Shown: positions 1-8,643 of the stretch, piece after piece | How positions within the stretch are numbered: the first letter of the stretch is position 1 | Layout of the letters: the number at the start of each line of letters is the position of its first letter | Source of the DNA: Dyella_A ginsengisoli | Lineage (GTDB): Bacteria; Pseudomonadota; Gammaproteobacteria; Xanthomonadales; Rhodanobacteraceae | Length of the DNA: 64,000 nt | Assembly: GCF_044904665.1 (NCBI RefSeq) | Contig: NZ_JADIKM010000005.1 | Location: forward strand, 1-64,000 | Reading direction: 5' to 3' | Notes under the pieces: model-generated | Seen by the model: the letters and a program-made list of their open reading frames with translations, nothing else | Told to the model about the DNA's origin: nothing | Databases searched by the model: none | Position numbers and translations under genes: made by a program

Positions 1-84
1 GTGGAGAGAGCTTTTGGCATTGGGCCCTCGGCGCTGACGGAGGCCATGGGCATGCTCAACCACCATTTCGCAGCAGCCGCCTGA
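1..84 (+). CDS. possible 3' end of an unidentified gene (partial)
   Basis: An open frame runs from the first base to a TGA at 82-84 and encodes 27 residues (ending LNHHFAAAA). It is cut by the window edge. The stretch is too short to assign a family and could be non-coding. It is listed because the downstream MFS gene converges on it and leaves an 18-bp gap, a spacing typical of tail-to-tail genes. Confidence 0.35.
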   Translation: MERAFGIGPSALTEAMGMLNHHFAAAA

Positions 85-102
85 TCGGCGCAGAGCGACA
101 GC

Positions 103-1272
103 CTACCTCTGACTGCCGCCAATCTTTGCAACAGAGCCCACGGTGGCAAGGCCAACGGCTGCCGAGAGAGCGAACATCGCAGTCTTCGGGATCGCGGGCG
201 CAAGGACGTTGACGAGGATGGGCCAGAAGAATCCGCTGTATGCGAGCACGTAGAAGATGCCGGTGAGCAGCGAGCGGTCTTCAATTCGAGCGATGAGCGG
301 GATTGCCCGCAGGCCAGCGGTGAGCAGGAACCCGTAGGCGCAACCCAGAAGCACAGCCGCGGGGAACAACAGAGGCGTGTACCGAGTAAATTCCATTCCC
401 GCACCGGCGATCATGCCGAGGCACAGAAGCACCAGGCCGCCGACGAATGCGGTGCCGAGTCCCTGGCGTAGCGCCAGCCGCGAAGCGACCGGCTGCACCA
501 GGACGCCGCTCAGCAAGGTCAAGGCGGCTACGGCCCCCGTTGCGGCAATGCCGGCCTCCCCGAGATCCGCGGTCTGCGGGAGCACGACAATGGCTGCGGC
601 TATGCTTCCGAACACCCAGGGAGCGGTGGGAAGCACCAGGCGAAGAAATAGCGGGTTCCGAAGCGCCGCGCCGATTGTCGGCCGGTTCTTCGCCGACGTG
701 CGCGGCGCGGTCTCCGGGGCGGACCAGACGATCGGAGCGACACAAAGCATCAGTCCGATATGGACGAGATACGGAAGCGCTGCAGGGAGGATCAGCCATT
801 GAGCCAGTCCGCCCGACACCAGCGGCCCCAGTGCGAAGCCGCTGGTAAGCGCGACCGCCGTCAGGATGGGGGCCGACCGTCGGGAGCCGGAGCGGTCGTT
901 CAACTCGCTGAGCCACACCGTTCCTGGACCAAAGGCAGCGCCGGCAGCAAGGCCGACGATCACTCTGCCGAGGGCGAGCAGCCCGAAGGAGCTGCCGGCG
1001 AATAGCAGCACGCCGGAGCCGACGATCGACACGAGGATCACCGCCCGCATCAGGTTGCGTCGCCCCCAACGGTCCGACAGCCGCGCACCGAAGAGCAAGG
1101 ACGGAAAGAGCCCGAGCCAGTAGGCGGCGAACACCACGGCGATGGCGGTACCGCTGAGGACCTTCGCGTAGACGAGGAGCATCGGGGCGAACATGTTCGC
1201 TCCCCATCCGACGGCGAACATCGCAACGGCGGGACGGTACGGGCTCTTTGAGGTGATTTGCTGTTCTTGCAT
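103..1272 (-). CDS. MFS transporter (efflux-type)
   Basis: A 389-residue major facilitator protein, close to the usual 12-helix length. The first helix begins near residue 14 after a short basic N-terminus. The loop after helix 2 carries the MFS signature region around residues 61-72 (GARLSDRWGRRN), and the glycine-rich helix ending GPGTVW near residue 120 follows. It lies in the inner membrane and probably exports a small organic molecule by proton antiport; the substrate cannot be read from the sequence. It is a single gene facing the window start. The 243-bp gap upstream separates it from the CDF gene, so it probably has its own promoter. Confidence 0.85.
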   Translation of the reverse strand: MQEQQITSKSPYRPAVAMFAVGWGANMFAPMLLVYAKVLSGTAIAVVFAAYWLGLFPSLLFGARLSDRWGRRNLMRAVILVSIVGSGVLLFAGSSFGLLALGRVIVGLAAGAAFGPGTVWLSELNDRSGSRRSAPILTAVALTSGFALGPLVSGGLAQWLILPAALPYLVHIGLMLCVAPIVWSAPETAPRTSAKNRPTIGAALRNPLFLRLVLPTAPWVFGSIAAAIVVLPQTADLGEAGIAATGAVAALTLLSGVLVQPVASRLALRQGLGTAFVGGLVLLCLGMIAGAGMEFTRYTPLLFPAAVLLGCAYGFLLTAGLRAIPLIARIEDRSLLTGIFYVLAYSGFFWPILVNVLAPAIPKTAMFALSAAVGLATVGSVAKIGGSQR

Positions 1273-1515
1273 GCCGATCCTGGTGGTGCGACGCCACAGG
1301 TTCGGTTCAACGAACGGGAAGGATTTCGAGTGCGGGCGTGTCGAATCGACCCGTTCACCTCAATCGGCCGGATTTCGGCGATGCCTGGCGACGCCCTGCG
1401 ATGGTCGGCCTTGCCATCGTTGGAATGTCAACGGGGGCGTGGAAACACGGTCATGCGTCACTGCGGCCAGGCGGGACATCGTCCCCGCCCAAACCGTGGT
1501 TTTCCTTGCATTGCT

Positions 1516-2517
1516 TCAATGCCGGTGACCGAACGCCGGGTGATCGTGGTCGTGGTCGTGGTCGTGCCGCCCCGGACTCTGGCGCAGATTGCAGGCGTTC
1601 TCGTCCACCTCCGAGTTCCAGTCGATCGCAACGGTGGCGTGCTGGATGTTGAACTGCTCGCGTAGTGCCTTGTTGACGAGCTTGACCACCGCCTTGGCTT
1701 CATCGTCGCTCTGCGGACGGATGTGCAGCGTTGCCATCGTCCGGCCGGAGGTGAGCTGCCACACATGGACATGGCTGACGGCCGCCAAGCCGGGCACGGC
1801 GCCCAGCAATCCACGCTCCACCTTCTCTGGAGAAGCGTCCTCGGGCGCGCCTTCCAGCAGGATGTGCAGCGACTTGGCCAACAGCTTCCAGGCACTGCGC
1901 AGGATCAGTGCTGCCACGGCCACCGAGAGGATGGGATCGATGGGCGTCCAGCCCGTGTAATAGACCACGATCGCAGCGACGATCGCGCCCACCGAGCCCA
2001 GCAGGTCGCCCATTACATGCAGGATGACCCCCTTGACGTTGACGTGGTCGGTCTCGCCGCGCGTCATGATCCACAACACCAGGAAATTGACCAGCAGGCC
2101 GACGATGGCCACGATCAGCATGGGGCCGGCCAGGATTTCAGGCGGCGCGAAGAAGCGCTGCCAGGCTTCGTATGCGATCCAGCCCACGATGGCGAACAGC
2201 GTCACGGCGTTCACGAATCCGGCGATCACCTCGAAGCGTAGATAGCCGAAGGTGCGCTTGCTGTCGGCAGCGCGCCGGCCGAACCGGAATGCGGCATAGG
2301 CCAGGGCCAACGCCGCCGCATCGGTCAGCATGTGGCCTGCATCGGCCATCAGGGCGAGGGAGCCAGAGAAGGCTCCGCCGAGCGCCTCCACCACCATGAA
2401 GGTGAAGATCAGGACGAAGGACAGCAGCACCTTGCGCTCGTTCGTGCTGGTGACGGTCGGCGCGTGCGAATGGTCGTGGTCATGACTGTGACCATGATGA
2501 GAGTGGGAGTGGGACAT
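1516..2517 (-). CDS. czcD: cation diffusion facilitator (CzcD/ZitB-like Zn/Co/Cd exporter)
   Basis: A 333-residue CDF transporter that exports divalent metal (Zn, Co, Cd) from cytoplasm to periplasm by proton exchange. The frame opens upstream to 2682, but the start at 2517 is chosen because the protein then begins with a His-rich tail (MSHSHSHHGHSHDHDH), usual for CzcD/ZitB. It has six predicted membrane helices. The two HxxxD metal-site motifs are present (AGHMLTDAAA and HVMGDLLGS). A second His/Asp-rich tail (HDHDHDHDH) closes the protein and is written in the DNA as a tandem hexanucleotide run near 1545-1568. The gene lies downstream of a SmtB-type regulator on the same strand, with a palindromic operator between them, so zinc- or cadmium-induced derepression is likely. 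Confidence 0.93.
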   Translation of the reverse strand: MSHSHSHHGHSHDHDHSHAPTVTSTNERKVLLSFVLIFTFMVVEALGGAFSGSLALMADAGHMLTDAAALALAYAAFRFGRRAADSKRTFGYLRFEVIAGFVNAVTLFAIVGWIAYEAWQRFFAPPEILAGPMLIVAIVGLLVNFLVLWIMTRGETDHVNVKGVILHVMGDLLGSVGAIVAAIVVYYTGWTPIDPILSVAVAALILRSAWKLLAKSLHILLEGAPEDASPEKVERGLLGAVPGLAAVSHVHVWQLTSGRTMATLHIRPQSDDEAKAVVKLVNKALREQFNIQHATVAIDWNSEVDENACNLRQSPGRHDHDHDHDHPAFGHRH

Positions 2518-2563
2518 CGGGGGCCTCGGCCGCTTGGATTGACGATGCAAGAAAATATAACAC

Positions 2564-2579
2564 ATGAACATATGTTCAT
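2564..2579. promoter_or_regulatory. SmtB/ArsR-type operator palindrome upstream of the CDF gene
   Basis: A perfect 16-bp palindrome, ATGAACATATGTTCAT, is followed by another TATGAA half-site (2578-2594). It matches the AT-rich 12-2-12 imperfect repeats with TGAACA/TGTTCA cores bound by SmtB, ZiaR, CzrA and CadC. It lies 47 bp upstream of the CDF start, between the regulator and the transporter genes, in otherwise GC-rich DNA. The regulator encoded at 2706-3059 is the obvious ligand. Confidence 0.8.
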
Positions 2580-2705
2580 ATGAACTATATGAATCAAGCT
2601 CGCTCGCAACGTGGCGGCGGTATCCGGGGCATAAGGCTTGGGGTTGGGCAACAGCGACCCTCGACGGGCCGCTGTTTGGCATGACCGACCTGGCGTCGCG
2701 CCCGG

Positions 2706-3059
2706 CTATTCGTCGCCGTGGTCTTCGGCGATGTGGATGGCCATATCCAGCAGCACGTGGCTCACGTGCTTGTCCGCCACTTCGTAGAAGATCTGCTTGG
2801 CTTGGCGCACGCCTTTGACCAGGCGAGCCCCGCGCAGCAGGCGCAGATGGTGGCTCACCAGCGATTGCGAGAGTTCGAGGCTTTCCGCGATGTCGCCCAC
2901 CGCGGACGGCCCTTTCATGCAGAACAGCAGGATGCGCAGCCGCGACGGATCGCCCAGCAGCCGGAACGTCTCGGCCAGGATGGTCACGTCGTTGCCGGAC
3001 AGCGATGCCAGATCGATGCTACTGCGGGGACTGTCGGTTGATTTCTTGCTTTTGGTCAT
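2706..3059 (-). CDS. SmtB/ArsR-family metal-sensing repressor
   Basis: A 117-residue winged-helix repressor. The start at 3059 is preferred over the longer frame to 3125 because AGGAG lies just upstream. The DNA-recognition helix is around residues 53-75 (VGDIAESLELSQSLVSHHLRLL). Near the C-terminus, D96, H98, H109 and E112 reproduce the spacing of the SmtB/CzrA alpha-5 zinc site (0, +2, +13, +16). The single cysteine (C47) rules out a thiol-type CadC or ArsR site. Zinc or cobalt sensing is therefore likely. It is the first gene of a small minus-strand unit with the CDF exporter and divergent from copA. Confidence 0.92.
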   Translation of the reverse strand: MTKSKKSTDSPRSSIDLASLSGNDVTILAETFRLLGDPSRLRILLFCMKGPSAVGDIAESLELSQSLVSHHLRLLRGARLVKGVRQAKQIFYEVADKHVSHVLLDMAIHIAEDHGDE

Positions 3060-3162
3060 TTCTCGGAGACTCCTATCCTTGGAAGGTCGTCCCTGCCTTC
3101 CCGGGACCGACGAAGCTGCGGCCATCGACAGGGAACGGTGCCCATCTGCAACATAGTGCTTT

Positions 3163-3182
3163 ACCTTCCCACGATGGTAAGC
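3163..3182 (+). promoter_or_regulatory. candidate CueR (MerR-family) box upstream of copA
   Basis: The stretch ACCTTCCC-acga-TGGTAAGC is an imperfect dyad like CueR boxes of copA promoters (consensus from memory: ACCTTCC...GGAAGGT). It lies 44-64 bp upstream of the copA start, where a MerR-type activator would bind. I cannot see a clean -35/-10 pair with the diagnostic 19-bp spacer, so the exact promoter is uncertain. The cueR gene immediately downstream of copA supports the assignment. Confidence 0.55.
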
Positions 3183-3226
3183 CGCAAGCTATGCCCATGT
3201 CGAACTTCAACTGTGGAAAGTAAACC

Positions 3227-5728
3227 ATGAGCATGCCAAGCATCTCAGATAGCCGGGCCGCGTTAGCCCCTATCAGTCTGCCCATCGAGGGCATGACCTG
3301 CGCGAGCTGTGTCGGCCGCGTGGAGGCTGCCCTGACCAAGGTCGAGGGCGTGGACAGCGTGTCCGTCAACCTTGCCACCGAGAAAGCGGAGATCCGCCTG
3401 GCCGGCCCGGTGGATCGCGCGGCGCTGATCCAGGCCGTGGAGAAGGTGGGCTACGAGGTGCCTGCCAGCGTCGTGGAGCTGGCGGTCGAGGGCATGACCT
3501 GCGCCTCGTGCGTGGGCCGTGTCGAAAAGGCACTTAAGGCGGTGCCCGGCGTTGCAGAGGCTGCCGTTAACCTTGCGACCGAGCGCGCCACCGTGCGCGG
3601 AACGGCCTCGATGGATGCCTTGGTGGCCGCGGTCCAGAAAGCCGGCTACGAAGCCAGGGCTGTCGATAACAGCGCCCAGGCCGACGACGAGGCTGCGGAG
3701 AAGAAAGACGCCGAACGGGCCGGACTCAAGCGCGACCTGATCCTGGCCGCCGTGCTGGCGCTGCCGGTGTTCGTGCTCGAAATGGGCTCGCACCTGGTCC
3801 CCGGGGTGCACCATTGGATCAAGTCCACCATCGGCATCCAGCAGAGCTGGTATCTGCAGTTCGTGCTGACGGCGCTGGTGCTGGCCTTCCCTGGACGGCG
3901 CTTCTACACGAAAGGCTTCCCGGCCCTGATGCGCCTGGGGCCGGACATGAATTCGCTGGTCGCGGTCGGCACGGCCGCGGCGTTCGGCTACTCGGTGGTG
4001 GCTACCTTCCTTCCCAACCTGCTGCCGGCGGGAACGGTCAACGTCTACTACGAAGCAGCCGCGGTCATCGTGGCGCTGATCCTGCTCGGGCGGTTCCTGG
4101 AGGCGCGCGCCAAAGGCCGCACCTCGGAGGCCATCAAGCGGCTGGTCAAGCTGCAGGCCAAGGAAGCGCACGTGCTGCGCGATGGCCGCGCGGTGGATAT
4201 CCCGATCCAGGATGTGGCGTTGGGCGACATGGTGGAGGTGCGTCCTGGCGAACGGGTGCCGGTCGATGGCGAAGTGACCGACGGCCGCAGCTTCGTGGAC
4301 GAGTCGATGATCACCGGCGAGCCGATCCCCGTCGAGAAGACGATCGGCAGCACGGTGGTCGGCGGCACCGTCAACCAGAAGGGGGCGCTGACGCTGCGCG
4401 CCACCGCCGTGGGTGGTCAGACGATGCTCGCGCAGATCATCCGCTTGGTCGAACAGGCGCAAAGCTCCAAGCTGCCGATCCAGGCCGTGGTGGACAAGGT
4501 GACACTGTGGTTCGTGCCGGCGGTGATGCTGGCAGCGACGCTGACCTTCTTGGCCTGGCTCATCTTCGGGCCGTCCCCGGCGCTGACCTTCGCACTGGTC
4601 AACGCGGTGGCCGTGCTGATCATTGCCTGCCCCTGCGCCATGGGGCTGGCCACGCCCACGTCAATCATGGTCGGCACCGGCCGGGGCGCGGAAATGGGCG
4701 TGCTGTTCCGCAAGGGCGAGGCGCTACAGTTGCTTCGGGACGCCAAGGTGGTCGCGGTGGACAAGACCGGCACGCTCACCGAAGGCCGCCCGGTGCTCAC
4801 CGACCTGGAGATCGCGCCCGGCTTCGACCGCAGGCAGGTACTCATGCAGGTCGCTGCCGTGGAATCGCGTTCCGAGCACCCGATCGCCCGGGCCATCGTC
4901 GAATCTGCGACGGAGGGAGGCACCACGCTGCCGACCATGGCCGATTTCGATTCGGTCACCGGCATGGGGGTGCGCGCCACCGTGGATGGGGTTCGTGTCG
5001 AAGTGGGTGCCGATCGCTTCATGCGCGAATTGGGTTTGGACGTCGGCGGCTTCGCCGGAACGGCCGAGCGGCTGGGCAACGAAGGCAAGTCGCCTCTGTA
5101 TGCCGCCATCGACGGCCGGCTGGCCGCCATCATCGCGGTTGCCGATCCGATCAAGTCCAGCACGCCCGCCGCCATCGCGGCCCTGCACCAGCTCGGCCTG
5201 AAGGTGGCGATGATCACCGGCGACAACGCGCGCACGGCGCAGGCCATCGCCAGGCAATTGGGCATCGACGAGGTGGTGGCCGAGGTGCTGCCCGAGGGCA
5301 AGGTCGAGGCGGTGCGCCGGCTGAAGGCCACCCACGGCCAGATCGCCTATGTGGGCGACGGCATCAACGATGCGCCTGCGCTGGCCGAGGCCGACGTGGG
5401 TCTGGCGATCGGCACCGGCACCGATGTGGCAGTGGAATCGGCCGACGTGGTGCTGATGTCCGGCAACCTGCAGGGCGTGCCCAATGCCATCGCGCTGTCC
5501 AAGGCCACCATCGGCAACATCCGCCAGAACCTGTTCTGGGCCTTCGCCTACAACACGGCGCTGATCCCCGTGGCCGCCGGGGCGTTGTACCCGGCCTGGG
5601 GCGTGCTGCTGTCGCCGGTATTCGCCGCTGCGGCCATGGGCATGTCGAGCGTGTTCGTGCTCGGCAACGCACTGCGCCTGCGCCGCTTCCAGCCGCCGCT
5701 GGATACGGCCTCCGCGGCTTCACACTGA
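3227..5728 (+). CDS. copA: Cu(+)-translocating P1B-type ATPase CopA
   Basis: An 833-residue copper-exporting P-type ATPase of the inner membrane. Two N-terminal HMA metal-binding domains carry GMTCASC motifs (C25/C28 and C92/C95). Membrane helices follow from about residue 180. The transmembrane CPC motif is C468-P-C470, the phosphorylated aspartate of DKTGT is D512, and the hinge motif GDGINDAP has D711. This is full length with all catalytic motifs intact. A purine-rich GGAAAG ribosome-binding site lies before the start. It is followed 15 bp later by cueR, making a copA-cueR unit. In such pairs CueR activates copA when cytosolic Cu(I) or Ag(I) rises. Confidence 0.97.
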   Translation: MSMPSISDSRAALAPISLPIEGMTCASCVGRVEAALTKVEGVDSVSVNLATEKAEIRLAGPVDRAALIQAVEKVGYEVPASVVELAVEGMTCASCVGRVEKALKAVPGVAEAAVNLATERATVRGTASMDALVAAVQKAGYEARAVDNSAQADDEAAEKKDAERAGLKRDLILAAVLALPVFVLEMGSHLVPGVHHWIKSTIGIQQSWYLQFVLTALVLAFPGRRFYTKGFPALMRLGPDMNSLVAVGTAAAFGYSVVATFLPNLLPAGTVNVYYEAAAVIVALILLGRFLEARAKGRTSEAIKRLVKLQAKEAHVLRDGRAVDIPIQDVALGDMVEVRPGERVPVDGEVTDGRSFVDESMITGEPIPVEKTIGSTVVGGTVNQKGALTLRATAVGGQTMLAQIIRLVEQAQSSKLPIQAVVDKVTLWFVPAVMLAATLTFLAWLIFGPSPALTFALVNAVAVLIIACPCAMGLATPTSIMVGTGRGAEMGVLFRKGEALQLLRDAKVVAVDKTGTLTEGRPVLTDLEIAPGFDRRQVLMQVAAVESRSEHPIARAIVESATEGGTTLPTMADFDSVTGMGVRATVDGVRVEVGADRFMRELGLDVGGFAGTAERLGNEGKSPLYAAIDGRLAAIIAVADPIKSSTPAAIAALHQLGLKVAMITGDNARTAQAIARQLGIDEVVAEVLPEGKVEAVRRLKATHGQIAYVGDGINDAPALAEADVGLAIGTGTDVAVESADVVLMSGNLQGVPNAIALSKATIGNIRQNLFWAFAYNTALIPVAAGALYPAWGVLLSPVFAAAAMGMSSVFVLGNALRLRRFQPPLDTASAASH

Positions 5729-5743
5729 GAAAGGAGGACGACC

Positions 5744-6223
5744 ATGAACATCGGTGAAGCGTCCACGGCATCGAAGGTCTCGGCCAAGATGATCCGCTAC
5801 TACGAGGAAATCGGCCTGATCCCGCCGGCGAACCGAACCGACGCGGGCTACCGCGCCTACACGCAGTCCGATGTGCACCGGCTGCATTTCATCCGGCGCG
5901 CGCGTGATCTCGGATTCTCGGTCGCCGAGATCAGGGACCTGCTGGGCCTTTGGAACAACAAGTCGCGCCAGAGCAGCGACGTCAAGCGCCTGGCCCAAGA
6001 GCACATCGAGGACCTTGAGCGACGCATCGAGAGCATGTTGCAGATGGCCGAGACGCTTAAGACGCTGATCAGTTGCTGCGCGGGCGATGACCGGCCTGAC
6101 TGCCCCATCCTGCATACCCTTGAGCAGCCGGACGACAACGATGGAGAACCCGAGGCGCGCACGGGGGCAGTGCAACGCCGACGGCGCACTCCTGCATCAA
6201 AGAAGGGCTCACGAGCACGCTGA
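5744..6223 (+). CDS. cueR: CueR-type Cu(I)-responsive MerR-family regulator
   Basis: A 159-residue MerR-family activator. The winged helix lies at residues 1-70 and is followed by a dimerisation coiled coil (about 75-110). The metal loop has C112 and C120 in CCAGDDRPDCPIL, the same numbering and spacing as the Cu(I)-binding cysteines of E. coli CueR. A basic C-terminal extension after residue 128 (rich in R and K) is longer than in classical CueR and may be disordered. It is preceded by an AAGGAGG site and translated from the copA transcript. Confidence 0.95.
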   Translation: MNIGEASTASKVSAKMIRYYEEIGLIPPANRTDAGYRAYTQSDVHRLHFIRRARDLGFSVAEIRDLLGLWNNKSRQSSDVKRLAQEHIEDLERRIESMLQMAETLKTLISCCAGDDRPDCPILHTLEQPDDNDGEPEARTGAVQRRRRTPASKKGSRAR

Positions 6224-6296
6224 GGACGTCGGGCGGGACAGGAACTCTCCATCAGGATCAGTGAAATGTTCCTGCCGCTGAGCGACTAGAGCGTCC

Positions 6297-7526
6297 TTAG
6301 CCAGCGAGAGATACGGGTTTCCTCCTCAAGGCGACCGCCAGCGACAGCACGGCCAATGCCAGAGGAATGAAAGACACCCAGAGTACCGTGGTCCAGCCAT
6401 AGGTACTGAGCAATCCACCGGACAAGAAGGAGCCTACGGCCATCAATCCAAAGACGATGAAATCGTTGAGGGATTGAACCCGTGTCTTTTCCTCGGGGCG
6501 GTGGCATTCCAGGACCATCGCGGATGCTCCCAGAAAGCCGAAGTTCCACCCCAGGCCCAGCAGGATCAGCGTTGCCCAGAAATGGGCGACGTCGATACCT
6601 GCAAGGCCCACGGCAGCGGAGAGCCCGGTCAGCAGCAGACCCACGGTTGCCACGCGGCCCGCGCCGAAGCGTTTGATCAGGCTTCCGGTAAAGAAGCTCG
6701 GCCCGTACATGGCGATGACGTGCCATTGAATTCCCTGGTTGGCCGATTCCTGCGAATGGCCGCACATGTGCATCGCCAGCGGCGCGGCCGTCATCAGGAA
6801 GTTCATCAGCATGTAGGTCACCGCGCCGGTGATGGCCGCCGCAACGAAGCGCGGTTGTCGCGCAATCACCGCCAGCGGCCTGCCTCCGGCCACCTCGGCC
6901 GCCGTGGGCATCGGCAACCGAACCCCCAGCAGGATGAGCGCCGACACCGCTGCGACAGCGCCTTGTGCGAGGAAGGTGGCCGCAAACATGTAGGGCGGCC
7001 ACATGTTCATCGTGTAGTTCACGAGCTGCGGCCCCACGACTCCGGCCGCAACGCCGCCCGCCATGACGAGCGATAGCGCACGCGCACGCCGATCCGGTGC
7101 CACGCCGTCAGCCGCCGCGAATCGGAAGGTCAGCACTACGGCGGCGTAGCCGCCACCCAGGAAGGTTGCCAGGCAGAACAGCCAGAACGAGCCGATGATG
7201 ACCGCGAGCATGCCCAGCAGCCCAGTCAGCACGCCGGCCCCGGTTCCCACGAGGAAGGCTGTGCGACGCCCGTGACGCCGGGCTATCGCTCCCGCAGGCA
7301 AGATGCACGCGGCCATGCCCACCACGAAGATCGAGATGGGCAAGGTAGCCAACACGGGAACCGGCGCGAGCATGTCGCCGACGATTGCCCCGGTGGCGTA
7401 AAGCACGGTCGAGTTGGCCCCCGCCAGCGCCTGCGCGATGGAAAGGCGCCAGATGTTTCCGCTCTGCACTTTCTCGGGCAGTTCGTCCGAAGCGCCTCCG
7501 ATGGAGGCTGTACCGTTATCTGTCAT
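6297..7526 (-). CDS. MFS transporter, last gene of the oxidoreductase operon
   Basis: A 409-residue major facilitator, about 12 helices, with the arginine-rich cytoplasmic loop RRHGRRTAF near residue 83. It differs from the MFS protein at 103-1272. It is the promoter-distal member of the minus-strand run from 13271 to 6297, starting 52 bp after the zinc alcohol dehydrogenase. A transporter at the end of a catabolic or detoxifying operon suggests uptake of the substrate or export of a product. Which of the two cannot be decided from the sequence. Confidence 0.85.
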   Translation of the reverse strand: MTDNGTASIGGASDELPEKVQSGNIWRLSIAQALAGANSTVLYATGAIVGDMLAPVPVLATLPISIFVVGMAACILPAGAIARRHGRRTAFLVGTGAGVLTGLLGMLAVIIGSFWLFCLATFLGGGYAAVVLTFRFAAADGVAPDRRARALSLVMAGGVAAGVVGPQLVNYTMNMWPPYMFAATFLAQGAVAAVSALILLGVRLPMPTAAEVAGGRPLAVIARQPRFVAAAITGAVTYMLMNFLMTAAPLAMHMCGHSQESANQGIQWHVIAMYGPSFFTGSLIKRFGAGRVATVGLLLTGLSAAVGLAGIDVAHFWATLILLGLGWNFGFLGASAMVLECHRPEEKTRVQSLNDFIVFGLMAVGSFLSGGLLSTYGWTTVLWVSFIPLALAVLSLAVALRRKPVSLAG

Positions 7527-7578
7527 AAGTTCTGGCTTTCGCTCGGAAGCCCTGCGCGCAGGGCTGGATTGGTCAAAT

Positions 7579-8607
7579 TCAATCTGGGCGGTTCATGGTC
7601 AACACCATGCGGAACTTCACGTCGCCGGATTTCATCCGCTGATAGGCGTCGTAGGCCTTTTCCAGAGGCATGGTTTCGATCCAGGGTCGCACGTCTGCCA
7701 GGACGCTGAAGTTCAATGTCTTCTCGTTCTCGTAGGGCGTGCCGGTGATCGAGCCGAGGATGCTGCGCTGGCCGCCGACCAGCAGGCCGGCGGGCACTTG
7801 CAGGGGCTGCTTGCTCGGGTTGAGCACCACCAGTCGCCCCTCGGGTGCCAGACCGGCCAGTAGCCCCGATACCGTTTCGGCATGGTCGATCATGGTCACG
7901 ATGGCCTGTGCGCCGCCCAGGCTCTTGAGCCGGGCGGTCGCGTCCTCCTCGTTGGTGTCGATGTAGAGGTGGGCACCCAGCTTCAGTGCATCTTGCGCGA
8001 TGTCGCTGCCCCGGCCAATGGCGATGACCTTGAATCCCATGCGACGCGCGTACTGCAATGCCATGTGCCCCAGGCCGCCGATGCCCAGGACGGCCACCGT
8101 GTCGCCGGCCTGCGCGCCGCATTTCTTGAGCGCGTTGAAGGTCGCAATGCCGGCGCACAGAATCGGCGCGGCTTCCTCGGCATCGAGTTCGTCCGGGATC
8201 GATACCAGCCCGGTGGCCCGCGCCAGCATCATTTCGGCGTAGCCACCGTCGCGGCTCGCTCCTGTGATGGGCTGGTTCAGGCAAAGCTGGAAGCGTCCCT
8301 GCCGGCACTGCACGCATTCATTGCAGTGTCCTCCCATGCGGCCCACGCCCACGCGCTGTCCCACCTTCCAGATCGAGGGGGTGTGCTCGCCGAGCGCGGC
8401 AATGCGGCCGACCACCTCGTGTCCCGGTACGCGCGGAGGTTGCAGTGCGGGATCGGCTCGCTCGATGTCGCTGGCATCGGCACCGCAGATGCCGCAGGCT
8501 TCGACCTCGATCAGCACCTCGCCGATACCCGGCAGCGGTGCCGGGCGCTCCACCAGCTCAAGGAAGCCCGGCCGGGTGACTTGCATCGCGCGGTAGGTAG
8601 TCTTCAT
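7579..8607 (-). CDS. zinc-dependent alcohol dehydrogenase (MDR superfamily)
   Basis: A 342-residue medium-chain dehydrogenase that would oxidise an alcohol (or reduce an aldehyde) with NAD(P). The catalytic zinc ligands appear in ACGICGAD near residue 38 and PGHE near residue 62. The structural-zinc four-cysteine lobe is CNECVQCRQGRFQLC (about 94-108). The Rossmann loop GIGGLG lies near residue 173. All key residues are present. It lies between the PatB-like lyase and the MFS gene in a closely spaced minus-strand operon. The substrate is unknown. Confidence 0.92.
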   Translation of the reverse strand: MKTTYRAMQVTRPGFLELVERPAPLPGIGEVLIEVEACGICGADASDIERADPALQPPRVPGHEVVGRIAALGEHTPSIWKVGQRVGVGRMGGHCNECVQCRQGRFQLCLNQPITGASRDGGYAEMMLARATGLVSIPDELDAEEAAPILCAGIATFNALKKCGAQAGDTVAVLGIGGLGHMALQYARRMGFKVIAIGRGSDIAQDALKLGAHLYIDTNEEDATARLKSLGGAQAIVTMIDHAETVSGLLAGLAPEGRLVVLNPSKQPLQVPAGLLVGGQRSILGSITGTPYENEKTLNFSVLADVRPWIETMPLEKAYDAYQRMKSGDVKFRMVLTMNRPD

Positions 8608-8643
8608 GGTCGCTCCAAAAATCGTTGAAATAGGCCAAGGGCG

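Noticed and set aside
1543..1568. Tandem hexanucleotide run resembling a simple repeat
   Set aside because: It encodes the His/Asp-rich tail of the CDF transporter and is explained by the protein.
3814..5757. 647-codon open frame overlapping copA in another frame
   Set aside because: It is a GC-rich shadow of copA; its translation is Gly/Arg/His-rich without domains.
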